DNA of 64,000 nt from Nocardia aurea (GCF_003123685.1 NZ_QCYJ01000020.1:1-64000); one strand, 5' to 3'; positions 27,237 through 36,092 are shown, numbered from the stretch's first letter. Notes: a model not told the origin generated them from the sequence alone. Program-made: numbers and translations.

Positions 27237-27677
27237 ATGAGTGCGGGGCAAAGTTCGTTCTTGCCGGTAGCGGTGCCGATCGCGGTGGCGGGGGTATCGA
27301 GTACTGGGCTAGCAGTGGTGGTGAACCTGGCAACAGGCGGCGGTCCGTTGTGGATGTGGACGCTCGTCGCAGCATTGACCGTGGCTGGCATCGCGACCTC
27401 GGTATGGCAGTTCCAAAGGCAGCAGTCCACCACAACGCCACCCGAGCCTTCACGCTCGATAGAAGCCTCCGGTGACCGCAGCGCTGCGGTAGGCGGTGAC
27501 GCAGCGTTGGTCAGCACCGGTGACAACGTCCCTACGTTGCCGATAGCGCCACCGTCGGGCTCATCGGCTGCGCCTGCGTCAGGGACTGTGACAGCGGGGG
27601 GAACACGTTCGGTCGCAATCGGCGGGAATGCTGGCAGCATCTCCACTGGTGATCAGCCCGGACCGCCCTCACCGTGA
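27237..27677 (+). CDS. small membrane protein with two RSVAVG-type assembly motifs
   Basis: A 146-residue protein. ATG has GGGGAGG upstream. Two hydrophobic helices span residues 8-30 and 36-58. The C-terminal tail holds two copies of the shared motif, RSAAVGGDAALVSTGDN near residue 81 and RSVAIGGNAGSISTGDQ near residue 123, separated by a Ser/Pro-rich linker. The next gene overlaps it by 4 bases (GTGA), so translation is probably coupled. It may anchor the complex at the membrane or act as a membrane-damaging effector; both are inferences from layout. Confidence 0.75.
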   Translation: MSAGQSSFLPVAVPIAVAGVSSTGLAVVVNLATGGGPLWMWTLVAALTVAGIATSVWQFQRQQSTTTPPEPSRSIEASGDRSAAVGGDAALVSTGDNVPTLPIAPPSGSSAAPASGTVTAGGTRSVAIGGNAGSISTGDQPGPPSP

Positions 27678-30343
27678 AAAATGACGATCCAGGCCAGCAG
27701 CAGCCCGCCATCCCGTCCGAGACGGTTTCTGCTTGCGGTGTGCACGCGGAAGGCCCCCGTTCGGTTGCTGTTGGAGGAGACGCTCGGCTAATCCAGACCG
27801 GGGACAATGCCAGCGTCCAGGTTGTAGAGCTTTCGGTGGGGGCATTCCCGCCCATCGCTGAAGTCGACGCCCCACCCGGGATCGACAAGCCGCCAGCCTG
27901 GCCAGGGCCGTTTGTCGGGCGCGAAGTCGAGCTCGGCCAGCTCGACACCGTTCTCGGCGAGCCCGGGCCGGTAGTAGTAGCTGTGCATGGGCTGGGCGGG
28001 ATCGGCAAGAGCACCCTGATCGCGCGGTGGGCCTACGATCGACCGCACGGATACTCCCCGATCCTGTGGATCGGAGCGGACACTGCGGCCGAGATCACGC
28101 AGGGTCTGGCGGATTTCGCAACCGCGTTGCAGCCCGTGCTGGCGAAGGTGCTGGATATCGAGCAACTGGCCGAGCGCGGTTCGCAGTGGCTGGCAACCCA
28201 CACTGGGTGGCTGCTGATCCTTGACAACGTCCACAGCCTCACCGACATCGAACCGCTGCTTGCGCGTGCCAAAGCTGGCGGTCGAATCATCATCACCAGT
28301 CGTCGAGCGACCGGGTGGCCGTCGGGCATTGCGGTCGTGCGCTTGGATGTCCTCGCCCCTGAGAAGTCCCGGCAGTTGCTTATCAGTCTGCTTACGATGG
28401 CCGGTCCTCGCGATGAGAGCGGTGCCGCCGAATTGTGCAGCGCGCTGGGGCATCTGCCGCTGGCGATCGAACAGGCTGGCGCGTATCTGGCACAGAACCC
28501 GTTCATCACCCCGCGGACTTACCTGACAATGCTCACCGATTATCCCGCCGACATGTTCGGGCGGGCCGCCGTCGATTCCGATCCCGATCGCGCCATCGCA
28601 CGGATCTGGCGGGTGACCTTGGACCGGATCACCGCCATCCAACCAGCGGCGGGTGACCTACTGCGCACACTGGCCTGGTACGGCCCAGATGCTATCCCCC
28701 TCACTTTATGCCAAGCTCTGGCGGATCCGCCCACGCTCAACACCGCGATCGGCATCCTCACCGCCTACAGCATGATCACCCCGGACCCTGAACGCGCACG
28801 GCTGTCGATACACCGACTTGTGCAGGCAGTGGCCCGCACCCCAGATCTTAACGACCCCCACCGCAATCCCGCAGTGATCGAGCTAGCCCGCGACCGTGCG
28901 GCACGCAACTTGAGTGCCGAGTTACCTGACCACTTGGACCCGGCCACTTGGCCGAGCTGGCGAGCGCTGTTGCCCCACATCGACGCCCTCAGTAGTCACG
29001 TACGCAGCCTCCCGCCAACAATCACTGTCGCTGCGGTCCTCAGTGCTACCGGACATTTTCTGCTCGGCCAGGGCCTACACACCAGCGCGCTGGTCTACCT
29101 CCACCAAGCCCTCACCGACCAAGAGCAGATGCTGGGAATCGATTATCCCGACACCCTGACCACACGCAACAACCTCGCCTATACCTACAGAGGGGTGGGA
29201 CGAGTCCTTGAGGCGATCGAACTGTTCGAGCAGACCCTCACCGACCGCGAACGAATACTGGGAGACCAGCACCCCGACACCCTGACCACACGCCACTACC
29301 TGGCCCACACCTACAGTTCGATCGGTCGGCTGGACGACGCGATCGAGCTGTACGAGCAGACCCTCACCGACCGCGAACGAACACTGGGAGACCAGCACCC
29401 CGACACCCTGCACTCCCGCCACAGCCTCGCCTATAGCTACAGGGCAGTAGGGCGGCTCGCCGAGACGATCGAGTTGTTCGAGCGGAACCTCACCGACCGC
29501 GAACAAACACTGGGAAGCCTGCACCCCGACACTTTGCACTCCCGCCACAGCCTCAGCGGTGCATACAGGGCTGTGGGACGGCTCGACGAGGCAATCGACT
29601 TGTTCCAGAGAACCCTCACCGACCGCGAACGAACACTAGGCGACGAACACCCCGACACCCTGCACTCCCGCCACAACCTCGCCTACACCTACGAAGCGGT
29701 GGGACGGCTCGACGAGGCAATCGACTTGTTCCAGAGAACCCTCACCGACCGCGAGGGGATCCTCGGCGACGAACACCCCGACACTCTGAATTCACGCAAT
29801 AACCTCGGAAGTGCATACACGTCGATGGGACGAGCCACCGACGCGATCGAATTGCTCAAGCAGACCCTCACCGACCGCGAACGAATACTGGGAGACCAGC
29901 ACCCCGACACGCTGACCACTCGCAACAACCTTGGCATCGCCTACAGATCGGCGGGACAAGTCACGGCGGCGATCGAGTTGCTCGAGCAGATCCTCACCGA
30001 CCGCGAACGGGTTCTCCTCACCAATCACCCCGACGTACTGACCTCACGCAACCACCTCGCCTACACCTATTTGTTGGCAGGACGGCTGGACGAGGCGATC
30101 GAGTTGTTCGCGCGGACTCTCTCAGATCGCGAGCGGCTACTGGGTCACGAGCACCCGCACACCTTGACCACCCGCCACAACCTCGCTGACGCCTACGTCG
30201 CGGCGGGAAGGTCGAATGACGCGATCAACTTATACGAGCAGACCCTCGCTGACAGCGAACGAATCCTCGGGCCTGAACATCCGAGCATCAGAATGATCCG
30301 CGATCACCTCGCTGTCGCACGGAAGCAACAGCCGTCTGATTGA
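27674..30343 (+). CDS. STAND NTPase (NB-ARC) with TPR array, paralogue 1
   Basis: An 889-residue NLR-like protein. Residues 26-42 are the shared motif RSVAVGGDARLIQTGDN. The NTPase has Walker A GLGGIGKST near 106, Walker B LLILDNV near 179, sensor IIITSRR near 205 and the NB-ARC GLPL-type motif GHLPLAIEQAGAYL near 258, then a winged-helix region (LLRTLAWYGPDAIPL). From about 479 to the end are ten 42-residue TPR units of the kinesin-light-chain type, each with HPDTL. STAND proteins oligomerise when the repeat domain senses a trigger. There is no effector domain, so signal output must pass through the motif. GTG start overlaps the upstream stop. Confidence 0.88.
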   Translation: MKNDDPGQQQPAIPSETVSACGVHAEGPRSVAVGGDARLIQTGDNASVQVVELSVGAFPPIAEVDAPPGIDKPPAWPGPFVGREVELGQLDTVLGEPGPVVVAVHGLGGIGKSTLIARWAYDRPHGYSPILWIGADTAAEITQGLADFATALQPVLAKVLDIEQLAERGSQWLATHTGWLLILDNVHSLTDIEPLLARAKAGGRIIITSRRATGWPSGIAVVRLDVLAPEKSRQLLISLLTMAGPRDESGAAELCSALGHLPLAIEQAGAYLAQNPFITPRTYLTMLTDYPADMFGRAAVDSDPDRAIARIWRVTLDRITAIQPAAGDLLRTLAWYGPDAIPLTLCQALADPPTLNTAIGILTAYSMITPDPERARLSIHRLVQAVARTPDLNDPHRNPAVIELARDRAARNLSAELPDHLDPATWPSWRALLPHIDALSSHVRSLPPTITVAAVLSATGHFLLGQGLHTSALVYLHQALTDQEQMLGIDYPDTLTTRNNLAYTYRGVGRVLEAIELFEQTLTDRERILGDQHPDTLTTRHYLAHTYSSIGRLDDAIELYEQTLTDRERTLGDQHPDTLHSRHSLAYSYRAVGRLAETIELFERNLTDREQTLGSLHPDTLHSRHSLSGAYRAVGRLDEAIDLFQRTLTDRERTLGDEHPDTLHSRHNLAYTYEAVGRLDEAIDLFQRTLTDREGILGDEHPDTLNSRNNLGSAYTSMGRATDAIELLKQTLTDRERILGDQHPDTLTTRNNLGIAYRSAGQVTAAIELLEQILTDRERVLLTNHPDVLTSRNHLAYTYLLAGRLDEAIELFARTLSDRERLLGHEHPHTLTTRHNLADAYVAAGRSNDAINLYEQTLADSERILGPEHPSIRMIRDHLAVARKQQPSD

Positions 30344-30506
30344 TAGGGCACCCTGGTTCCTGGCTCGCAGCGCGTGAGGTCGGTGGTGTGGATGGTGAAT
30401 CGTGTTCCGTGCCGGGGCTTGTGGGGGTTAGGGTGATCATCCACGCGGTCACCGCTACGCTTCGTGTTCAATTTCGTGTGGACAATGCCGAGGAGGGGAA
30501 CTCGAT

Positions 30507-30872
30507 ATGCCGAATCTCGATGAGCAGGTGCAGATCCACACCGACGGCGGGCCCGAGGCTGCCGAGCAGCTAATGGACTGGCTGCGTGACGAGGACGCAC
30601 TGCGTGGCCTGGTCCGGCTGACTCGCGCACCGATCCGCGAAGGCGATCTCGGAGGAGTCGCCGAGATCCTCACCGTCGTTGTCACCGGAGGTGCCACCGT
30701 CACCGCGCTGGCACGAACCCTGACCACCTGGCTGACCCACCGCCGCTCCGACCTCAATCTCACCATCACCCGCGGAGAAGTCTCGGTGAAGATCGACGGC
30801 AAACGCCTCGACGCCAAAACCGTACTGCGACAGATCCAGGAACTGACCGGCCCCGCCACTCCGCCGCAGTGA
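30507..30872 (+). CDS. EACC1-like effector-associated constant component
   Basis: A 121-residue protein. Strong ribosome site GAGGAGGGG before ATG. It has an acidic N-terminal alpha/beta part (LMDWLRDEDALRGLVRLTRA), a hydrophobic segment (LTVVVTGGATVTALARTL) and a short C-terminal beta part (LTITRGEVSVKIDGKRL). This plan fits EACC1, a small component found next to caspase-like and other effectors in actinobacterial NTP-dependent conflict systems. Its biochemical role is unknown; it may hold the protease inactive or tether it. The caspase gene overlaps its stop by 4 bases. A 163-bp space upstream may carry a second promoter. Confidence 0.78.
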   Translation: MPNLDEQVQIHTDGGPEAAEQLMDWLRDEDALRGLVRLTRAPIREGDLGGVAEILTVVVTGGATVTALARTLTTWLTHRRSDLNLTITRGEVSVKIDGKRLDAKTVLRQIQELTGPATPPQ

Positions 30873-32740
30873 CCACCCGCCAACCACAGCGTGAGCACTC
30901 TCGCGCGGTGCTGATCGGCGCCGGTACCTACGACCGGCCCGATCAGCTACACCCGATTCCGGCAGCCGCCAACAACCTCGATGACCTCCATCGGCTGCTC
31001 AGTGGCCCCGGTGGTGTCCTGGACCCGGACAACTGCCGCAGAGTGTTGAATCCGGCAAGTCTTGCAGAGATCGGCAACCTGATCGAGCATGCCGCCGAAC
31101 AAGCCGCAGACACCCTGATCGTTTATTACACCGGCCACGGGATTCTCGATTCCCGCGGACGGTTACATCTGGCCTTGACCAACACCGACCCTGAACGTAC
31201 CCGCTGGACCGCGCTATCGATCGCCACAATCCGTGAAGCAATCGCCGAAAGCAGTGCCAGCACCCGTATTCTGCTCCTGGACTGCTGCTTCTCCGGGCGC
31301 GCTCTCGACGCGTTGACGGATGGGCCCGACGCCGTCCTCGGCCAAGCCGACATCGCAGGCACTTACACAATCACCTCGTCCTCCCGCACCGAAACCTCCT
31401 ACGCCCCACCTGGACACCGCAACACCGCCTTCACTGCCGCACTCCTCGCCGCCGCGACCCAGCACCCCGGCGTCGCTCTCGACGACCTCTACCTCCATAC
31501 TCAGCAGCATCTGCGCCGCCACGCACACCCCGAACCTCGACGTCGAGCAGACAACAACGCTGGTCGGATCGTTCTCTTCCCTCGCACGACCTCGATCCCT
31601 GGCCCCTCCGAGCCTGCCGCCCAAGTCGTCTCGGGCATCGAGGGAACCGAGAACACAGCAGACAAGGCCGCAGCGACCAGTAGCGAAACGCTGGGTCCCG
31701 CCGAAGCGCAACGATCTGCGGGCGATGCATTCTCTCCGGCAGCAGAGACCGTTCCGTCGCTCGAAGACATACGCGCGGGGCTTCTTAGCAGGCAAGAGCA
31801 GGAACACAAAACCAAGCTAGGTGTCTACGAACGCATCCTCACTGACGCCTCCCGTGGCGCGCTCTTCGCTGCTCTGAGGCTGGCGATCGAGGAAGAGGTC
31901 ATCAGCGCACACGGCGTCCGATCGGTCGTGTGGGATACCGATCTGTACTACCGATTCCTTGTCGACCCTGACGAGGACAAATTGACGGTCCTCCTCGAAA
32001 AGCAGGACGGTGCGCTCATCTCCACACAGGTCTGGGAGCCTGACGAAGCTATCACCAGTTTCTATCTGGAGCTCGTCGAGGCTGTGCGTGCCGCAGGTGA
32101 GGATCGTGGCGTACTTCTGAACGATCCCACCGAATCAGTTATCCGTCTGAGCAAACTGCTCGTCGAGGTCGCCAATCTACGCGCGCAATCCCCGATGGGA
32201 TATCGCGACACGATACGAAAGGTGTTCCAGAAGGCAGAGTTCGGTGGGCCCGAGGATGCGTGGTTCTTCACCGAAAGAGCATTGATACCCGCACACCGAC
32301 CCCACTACGAGGTCCTCTACAGCCGACTCGACGAGATGGACTGGAGCGATCACCTGCGGGGAAAGGGCTGGTATAGCGCTGATCAGGCACTGCACCTTGC
32401 CCGCTTGCTGGCACCGAAGCTCGCAGCTGATCAGGCTGAATCAACTGGGTTCGGATCCGCTCCGTCGCCTTCACCCCAACCCTCGCCGCCCGCGCCGGTG
32501 TTAGCAGTGGGGCCGCGCAGTGTCGCGGTGGGTCGTGACGCGGTCTCGATAAGCACCGGTGACAACACTGCTGCCACTCTGATGCCTCCGTTCCTAGCAC
32601 CGGTTTCGCAGGATCCCGCTCCGCAGGATGAGTCTGCACCGCAGTCGGTGTCGGCAATCGGTCAGCGTTCGGTCGCGGTAGGGCGCGACGCGGGCACTAT
32701 CTCCACCGGCGACCAGCCGCCCAGACCGGCCGCGCCGTGA
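30869..32740 (+). CDS. caspase-fold (peptidase C14) protein with unknown middle domain and C-terminal RSVAVG motifs
   Basis: A 623-residue protein. Residues 10-235 are a caspase-like protease: RAVLIGAGTY starts the fold, the catalytic His is in LIVYYTGHGILD near 90, the catalytic Cys in LLLDCCFSGRA near 138, and SSRTETSY forms the substrate-side loop. After a linker, residues 290-520 form an unrecognised helical domain (ETVPSLEDIRAGLLSRQEQE onward) rich in charged residues and Trp. The C-terminus carries RSVAVGRDAVSISTGDN near 549 and RSVAVGRDAGTISTGDQ near 599. Such proteases are executioners in bacterial cell-death systems. GTG start overlaps the EACC1 gene; the next gene overlaps its stop. 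Confidence 0.86.
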   Translation: MTTRQPQREHSRAVLIGAGTYDRPDQLHPIPAAANNLDDLHRLLSGPGGVLDPDNCRRVLNPASLAEIGNLIEHAAEQAADTLIVYYTGHGILDSRGRLHLALTNTDPERTRWTALSIATIREAIAESSASTRILLLDCCFSGRALDALTDGPDAVLGQADIAGTYTITSSSRTETSYAPPGHRNTAFTAALLAAATQHPGVALDDLYLHTQQHLRRHAHPEPRRRADNNAGRIVLFPRTTSIPGPSEPAAQVVSGIEGTENTADKAAATSSETLGPAEAQRSAGDAFSPAAETVPSLEDIRAGLLSRQEQEHKTKLGVYERILTDASRGALFAALRLAIEEEVISAHGVRSVVWDTDLYYRFLVDPDEDKLTVLLEKQDGALISTQVWEPDEAITSFYLELVEAVRAAGEDRGVLLNDPTESVIRLSKLLVEVANLRAQSPMGYRDTIRKVFQKAEFGGPEDAWFFTERALIPAHRPHYEVLYSRLDEMDWSDHLRGKGWYSADQALHLARLLAPKLAADQAESTGFGSAPSPSPQPSPPAPVLAVGPRSVAVGRDAVSISTGDNTAATLMPPFLAPVSQDPAPQDESAPQSVSAIGQRSVAVGRDAGTISTGDQPPRPAAP

Positions 32741-35535
32741 CAGCGCCTGGGCAAGATGGAACGTCCGGCCTTCCGCTGGCGGGCGGTGATGTCGCAGGTC
32801 GGGTGCAGGCTACAGCTGAGCGTTCGGTCGCGGTCGGCCGGGACGCCAATCTGATCCAGACCGGTGACCATGCCACCGCACGGGTGATCCAAGTGCCAGC
32901 CGATGCCTTCCGGCCTATGGCCGAGGTCGAAGCGCCACCAGGCATAGACAATCCGGAGCCGCCACCGGGATGGTTCGTAGGGCGCGAAACCGAACTGGCC
33001 CGGCTAAATACCGCACTGGCCGGTGGTGGCGGATCGGTGGTGATGGCCGCGGTGCACGGACTGGGCGGCGTCGGCAAGTCCAGCCTGGCAGCCCACTGGG
33101 TGCACACCCACGCTCATGGGTGCGCACCGATCGTGTGGATCCATGCCGACTCCCCGGCCGGTGTCGAGCGGGGGCTGGCGGAGTTCGCATCCCGGTTGCA
33201 GCCCGCGCTGACCGAGGTGCTGACCGTGCAGGATCTGGCCGAGCGGGGAATGCAGTGGCTGGCCACCCATACCGGGTGGCTGCTGATCCTGGACAACGTC
33301 GAGAACCCAGCCGACGTCAGCTCGTTACTTGGCCGTGCCCGCACGGGGCGGGTGCTGATCACCGGACGGTTGTCACCGCCCTGGCAGCCCGGCACGACGG
33401 TGATCTCCCTCGACGTTCTCACCGCCGAGGAAGCAGAGCAGCTGCTGATCGGGTCGGCCACCGCAGGTGGGCCACGTGATCTGGACGGGGTCACCGAATT
33501 GTGTGCGGCACTGGGGTATCTGCCGCTAGCCGTCGAACAGGTCGGGGCATACCTGGCCCATCAGCGGTTCACCACCCCACGCGCCTATCTGCAACTACTC
33601 ACCGTCATGCCTGGACCCACCTTCGACCGCGCCGCCGCTGGCACTGATCCGCAGCGCACGATCGCCCGGATCTGGCGGGTCACCCTTGACCGCATCACCG
33701 AGACCGAACCCGCCGCAGTGGATTTGCTGCGCATCCTGGCCTGGTATGGGCCCGACAACATCCCGATCACCCTCTGCCGCAACCCGGCCGATCAAGCAGC
33801 TGTCGATGCCGCGCTCGGGACCTTGGCGGCTTACAGCATGATCACCCTCGACCCGGGCGGGGCCACACTGTCGATCCACCGACTCGTGCAAGCCGTCGCC
33901 CGCACCCCCGACCTCACTAACCCGGACCACCCACCGGACGCGATCGAACGCGCCCGCACCCGCGCCGCTGAGACCCTACACTCTGTCCTGCCCGACTGGC
34001 GAGACCCGGCCACCTGGTCGGCCTGGCGAGCGCTGCTGCCCCATATCGACGCCCTCACCAGTCACACAACCGTCAGCAGCGAAGTGAACGCTATCGTTCG
34101 GATCCGCAGTCATACTGGGCTATTCCTGAGCGGTCAGGGCCTGCATACTCGCGCCCTTACTCACCTTCACCACACCCTCGCCGACCGCGAGCGGATCCTC
34201 GGGCCCGAGCACCCCGACACCCTGACTGCCCGCGGTAACCTCGCCAACGCCTACCGGTCGGCAGGCAGGTTCGCTGAGGCGATCCTTGTGATCGAGCAGA
34301 ACCTCACCGACTGTGCGCGGATCCTCGGCCTTGAGCACCCCGACACCCTGGCCTCGCGTAGTAACCTCGCCAGCGCCTACCAATCGGCAGGCCGCACCGT
34401 CGAGGCGATCCCCTTATTCGAGCAGAACCTCACCGACTGCACGCGGATCCTCGGCCTTGAGCACCCCGACACCCTGATCTCGCGTGGCAACCTCGCCAGC
34501 GCCTACCAGTCGGCGGGCCGCATCACCGAGGCCACCACCCTGATCGAGCACAATCTCACAGACTCCGAGCGAGTGCTCGGGCCCGAGCACCCCGACACCT
34601 TGACCTCGCGCGGCAACCTCGCCAGCGCCTACCAATCGGCGGGCCGCATCACCGAGGCTATTCCCCTCTACGAGCACACCTTCGCCGACCGGGAACGGAT
34701 CCTCGGGCCCGAGCATCCCAGCACCTTGACCTCGTGTCACAACCTCGCCAGCGCCTATCGGTCGGCGGGCCGCATCGCCGAGGCGATCCCCCTGATCGAA
34801 CAGAACCTCGCCAACTGCGAGCGGATCCTCGGCCCCGAGCACCCCGACACCCTGACCTACCGCGGCAACCTCGCTGGCGCCTATCGGTCGGCGGGCCGCA
34901 TCGCCGAGGCGATCCCCCTGATCGAACAGAACCTCACAGACTTCGAGCGAGTGCTCGGGCCCGAGCACCCCGACACCTTGGTCTCACGTGGCAACCTCGC
35001 TAACGCCTACCAATCGGCAGGCCGCGTCGGCGAGGCCATCCCTCTGATCGAACGGAACCTCGCCGATTGCGAGCGGATCCTCGGGCCCGAGCACCCCGAC
35101 ACCCTCACCTCGCGCGGCAACCTCGCTGGCGCCTACCAATCGGCGGGCCGCATCGCCGAGGCCATCGTAATGTTCGAGCAGAACCTAACAGACCGCGAGC
35201 GAGTGCACGGGCCCGCGCACCCAAACACTCTGACCGCTGGCGGCAACCTCGCTGGCGCGTATTGGTCAGCGGGCCGCATCGGCGAAGCCATCCCCCTGAT
35301 CGAACAGAACCTCGCCAACTGCGAGCGGATCCTCGGCCCCGAGCACCCCGACACCCTGACCTACCGCGGCAACCTCGCTGGCGCCTATCGGTCGGCGGGC
35401 CGCATCGGCGAAGCCATCCCTCTGATCGAACGGAACCTCGCCGATTGCGAGCGGATCCTCGGGCCCGAGCACCCCAACACCCTGACCTCGCGTGGCAACC
35501 TCGCCGCTGCGCGGCAGCGGCAGGCTTCTCGCTGA
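32737..35535 (+). CDS. STAND NTPase (NB-ARC) with TPR array, paralogue 2
   Basis: A 932-residue paralogue of the first STAND protein, with the same order: N-terminal motif RSVAVGRDANLIQTGDH (residues 29-45), Walker A GLGGVGKSS near 108, Walker B LLILDNV near 181, GYLPLAVEQVGAYL near 258, winged-helix region, then eleven 42-residue TPR units with EHPDTL. Its TPR units differ from those of the first copy and are far more alike to each other, which suggests separate ligand recognition and recent repeat turnover. GTG start overlaps the caspase stop by 4 bases, so it is translated with the protease. Confidence 0.88.
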   Translation: MTAPGQDGTSGLPLAGGDVAGRVQATAERSVAVGRDANLIQTGDHATARVIQVPADAFRPMAEVEAPPGIDNPEPPPGWFVGRETELARLNTALAGGGGSVVMAAVHGLGGVGKSSLAAHWVHTHAHGCAPIVWIHADSPAGVERGLAEFASRLQPALTEVLTVQDLAERGMQWLATHTGWLLILDNVENPADVSSLLGRARTGRVLITGRLSPPWQPGTTVISLDVLTAEEAEQLLIGSATAGGPRDLDGVTELCAALGYLPLAVEQVGAYLAHQRFTTPRAYLQLLTVMPGPTFDRAAAGTDPQRTIARIWRVTLDRITETEPAAVDLLRILAWYGPDNIPITLCRNPADQAAVDAALGTLAAYSMITLDPGGATLSIHRLVQAVARTPDLTNPDHPPDAIERARTRAAETLHSVLPDWRDPATWSAWRALLPHIDALTSHTTVSSEVNAIVRIRSHTGLFLSGQGLHTRALTHLHHTLADRERILGPEHPDTLTARGNLANAYRSAGRFAEAILVIEQNLTDCARILGLEHPDTLASRSNLASAYQSAGRTVEAIPLFEQNLTDCTRILGLEHPDTLISRGNLASAYQSAGRITEATTLIEHNLTDSERVLGPEHPDTLTSRGNLASAYQSAGRITEAIPLYEHTFADRERILGPEHPSTLTSCHNLASAYRSAGRIAEAIPLIEQNLANCERILGPEHPDTLTYRGNLAGAYRSAGRIAEAIPLIEQNLTDFERVLGPEHPDTLVSRGNLANAYQSAGRVGEAIPLIERNLADCERILGPEHPDTLTSRGNLAGAYQSAGRIAEAIVMFEQNLTDRERVHGPAHPNTLTAGGNLAGAYWSAGRIGEAIPLIEQNLANCERILGPEHPDTLTYRGNLAGAYRSAGRIGEAIPLIERNLADCERILGPEHPNTLTSRGNLAAARQRQASR
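34180..35535 (+). repeat. 126-bp tandem coding repeats of the second STAND gene
   Basis: Eleven TPR units of 126 bp. A stretch of about 100 bp starting at 34801 recurs at 35305, exactly four units (504 bp) later, apparently without change; the next unit is also repeated. This is the mark of unequal crossing-over or gene conversion. Confidence 0.75.
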
Positions 35536-35580
35536 CCAGCACCAGGCGCTTCTGCTGTATATTCATTTGTCCAGTTGGGG

Positions 35581-35688
35581 CAGAGCCCAGTCTGACACGA
35601 CCGACCGGAAACAAGCTGCGTCAGAATAGAGTTCGATATTTCGTTGCTTGGCACTTGTCCGCTGGGATCTCAGAGTCCAATCTGACAT
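35581..35688 (+). repeat. pair of 18-bp direct repeats near recombinase remnant
   Basis: CAGAGCCCAGTCTGACAC at 35581-35598 recurs as CAGAGTCCAATCTGACAT at 35671-35688, 90 bp apart with three substitutions. They lie in the non-coding space between the second STAND gene and a serine-recombinase remnant and might be old crossover sites. Confidence 0.4.
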
Positions 35689-35785
35689 AGCCGGTGCCGG
35701 ACTTCGGCGATGAGCGATGGCCAAATCAGGACCCCACCGTCGACGAGGATGCCGTCCGCCAACCCGACGGCATCGACCTCGACGC

Positions 35786-35908
35786 ACCTTCACCGACAAG
35801 GCATCCGGGAAAGGCACCGCGCAACTCGACGAACTGCTCGGGGTCGTCCGCGACGGCAACACCGCAGAGGACCTCGACGCCTTCACCGCCGTCGCAACAG
35901 CGGCCTGA
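35786..35908 (+). pseudogene. serine recombinase (resolvase) fragment
   Basis: The peptide TFTDKASGKGTAQLDELLGV, followed by VRDGNTAEDLDAF, matches the middle of resolvase/invertase catalytic domains, where D-K-x-S-G is followed by x-P-Q-L-x-x-L-L and R-x-G-D-T. The catalytic Ser region, the motif S-x-x-R-L-x-R and the DNA-binding domain are missing. Several residues next to QL are also deleted. It is a short relic of a recombinase. Confidence 0.6.
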
Positions 35909-36059
35909 AGTCGGCTGCGTCCCGGCAGTCTCTTCCGATCCAGGCGCTGAGGGTTGCGCGGATCCGGTCAGCGGCACGGCACGCTATTGCCTCGTCGAGG
36001 ACAAGGTGGGCTCGTCGGTACCGCTGAATCAGGGGCAAAGCGACGCAGTTAAACGCGGG

Positions 36060-36092
36060 CCGATGTAGTTCAATGGTAGAACTTCTGCTTCT
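36060..36092 (+). pseudogene. tRNA-Gly 5' half
   Basis: The sequence reads as a 7-base acceptor strand GCCGATG, then TA, the glycine-type D-arm GTTCAATGGTAGAAC, and the anticodon stem start TCTGC. It then departs from any tRNA in the anticodon loop. No T-arm or acceptor 3' strand follows. The break at the anticodon loop is the typical crossover point of tRNA-targeting integrases, so this marks another integration or excision junction. Confidence 0.6.

Noticed and set aside
29110..30330. Regular repeats suggesting a CRISPR array or satellite
   Set aside because: The 126-bp period is in frame and encodes 42-residue TPR units; there are no spacers, leader or cas genes. The same holds for 34180-35535.
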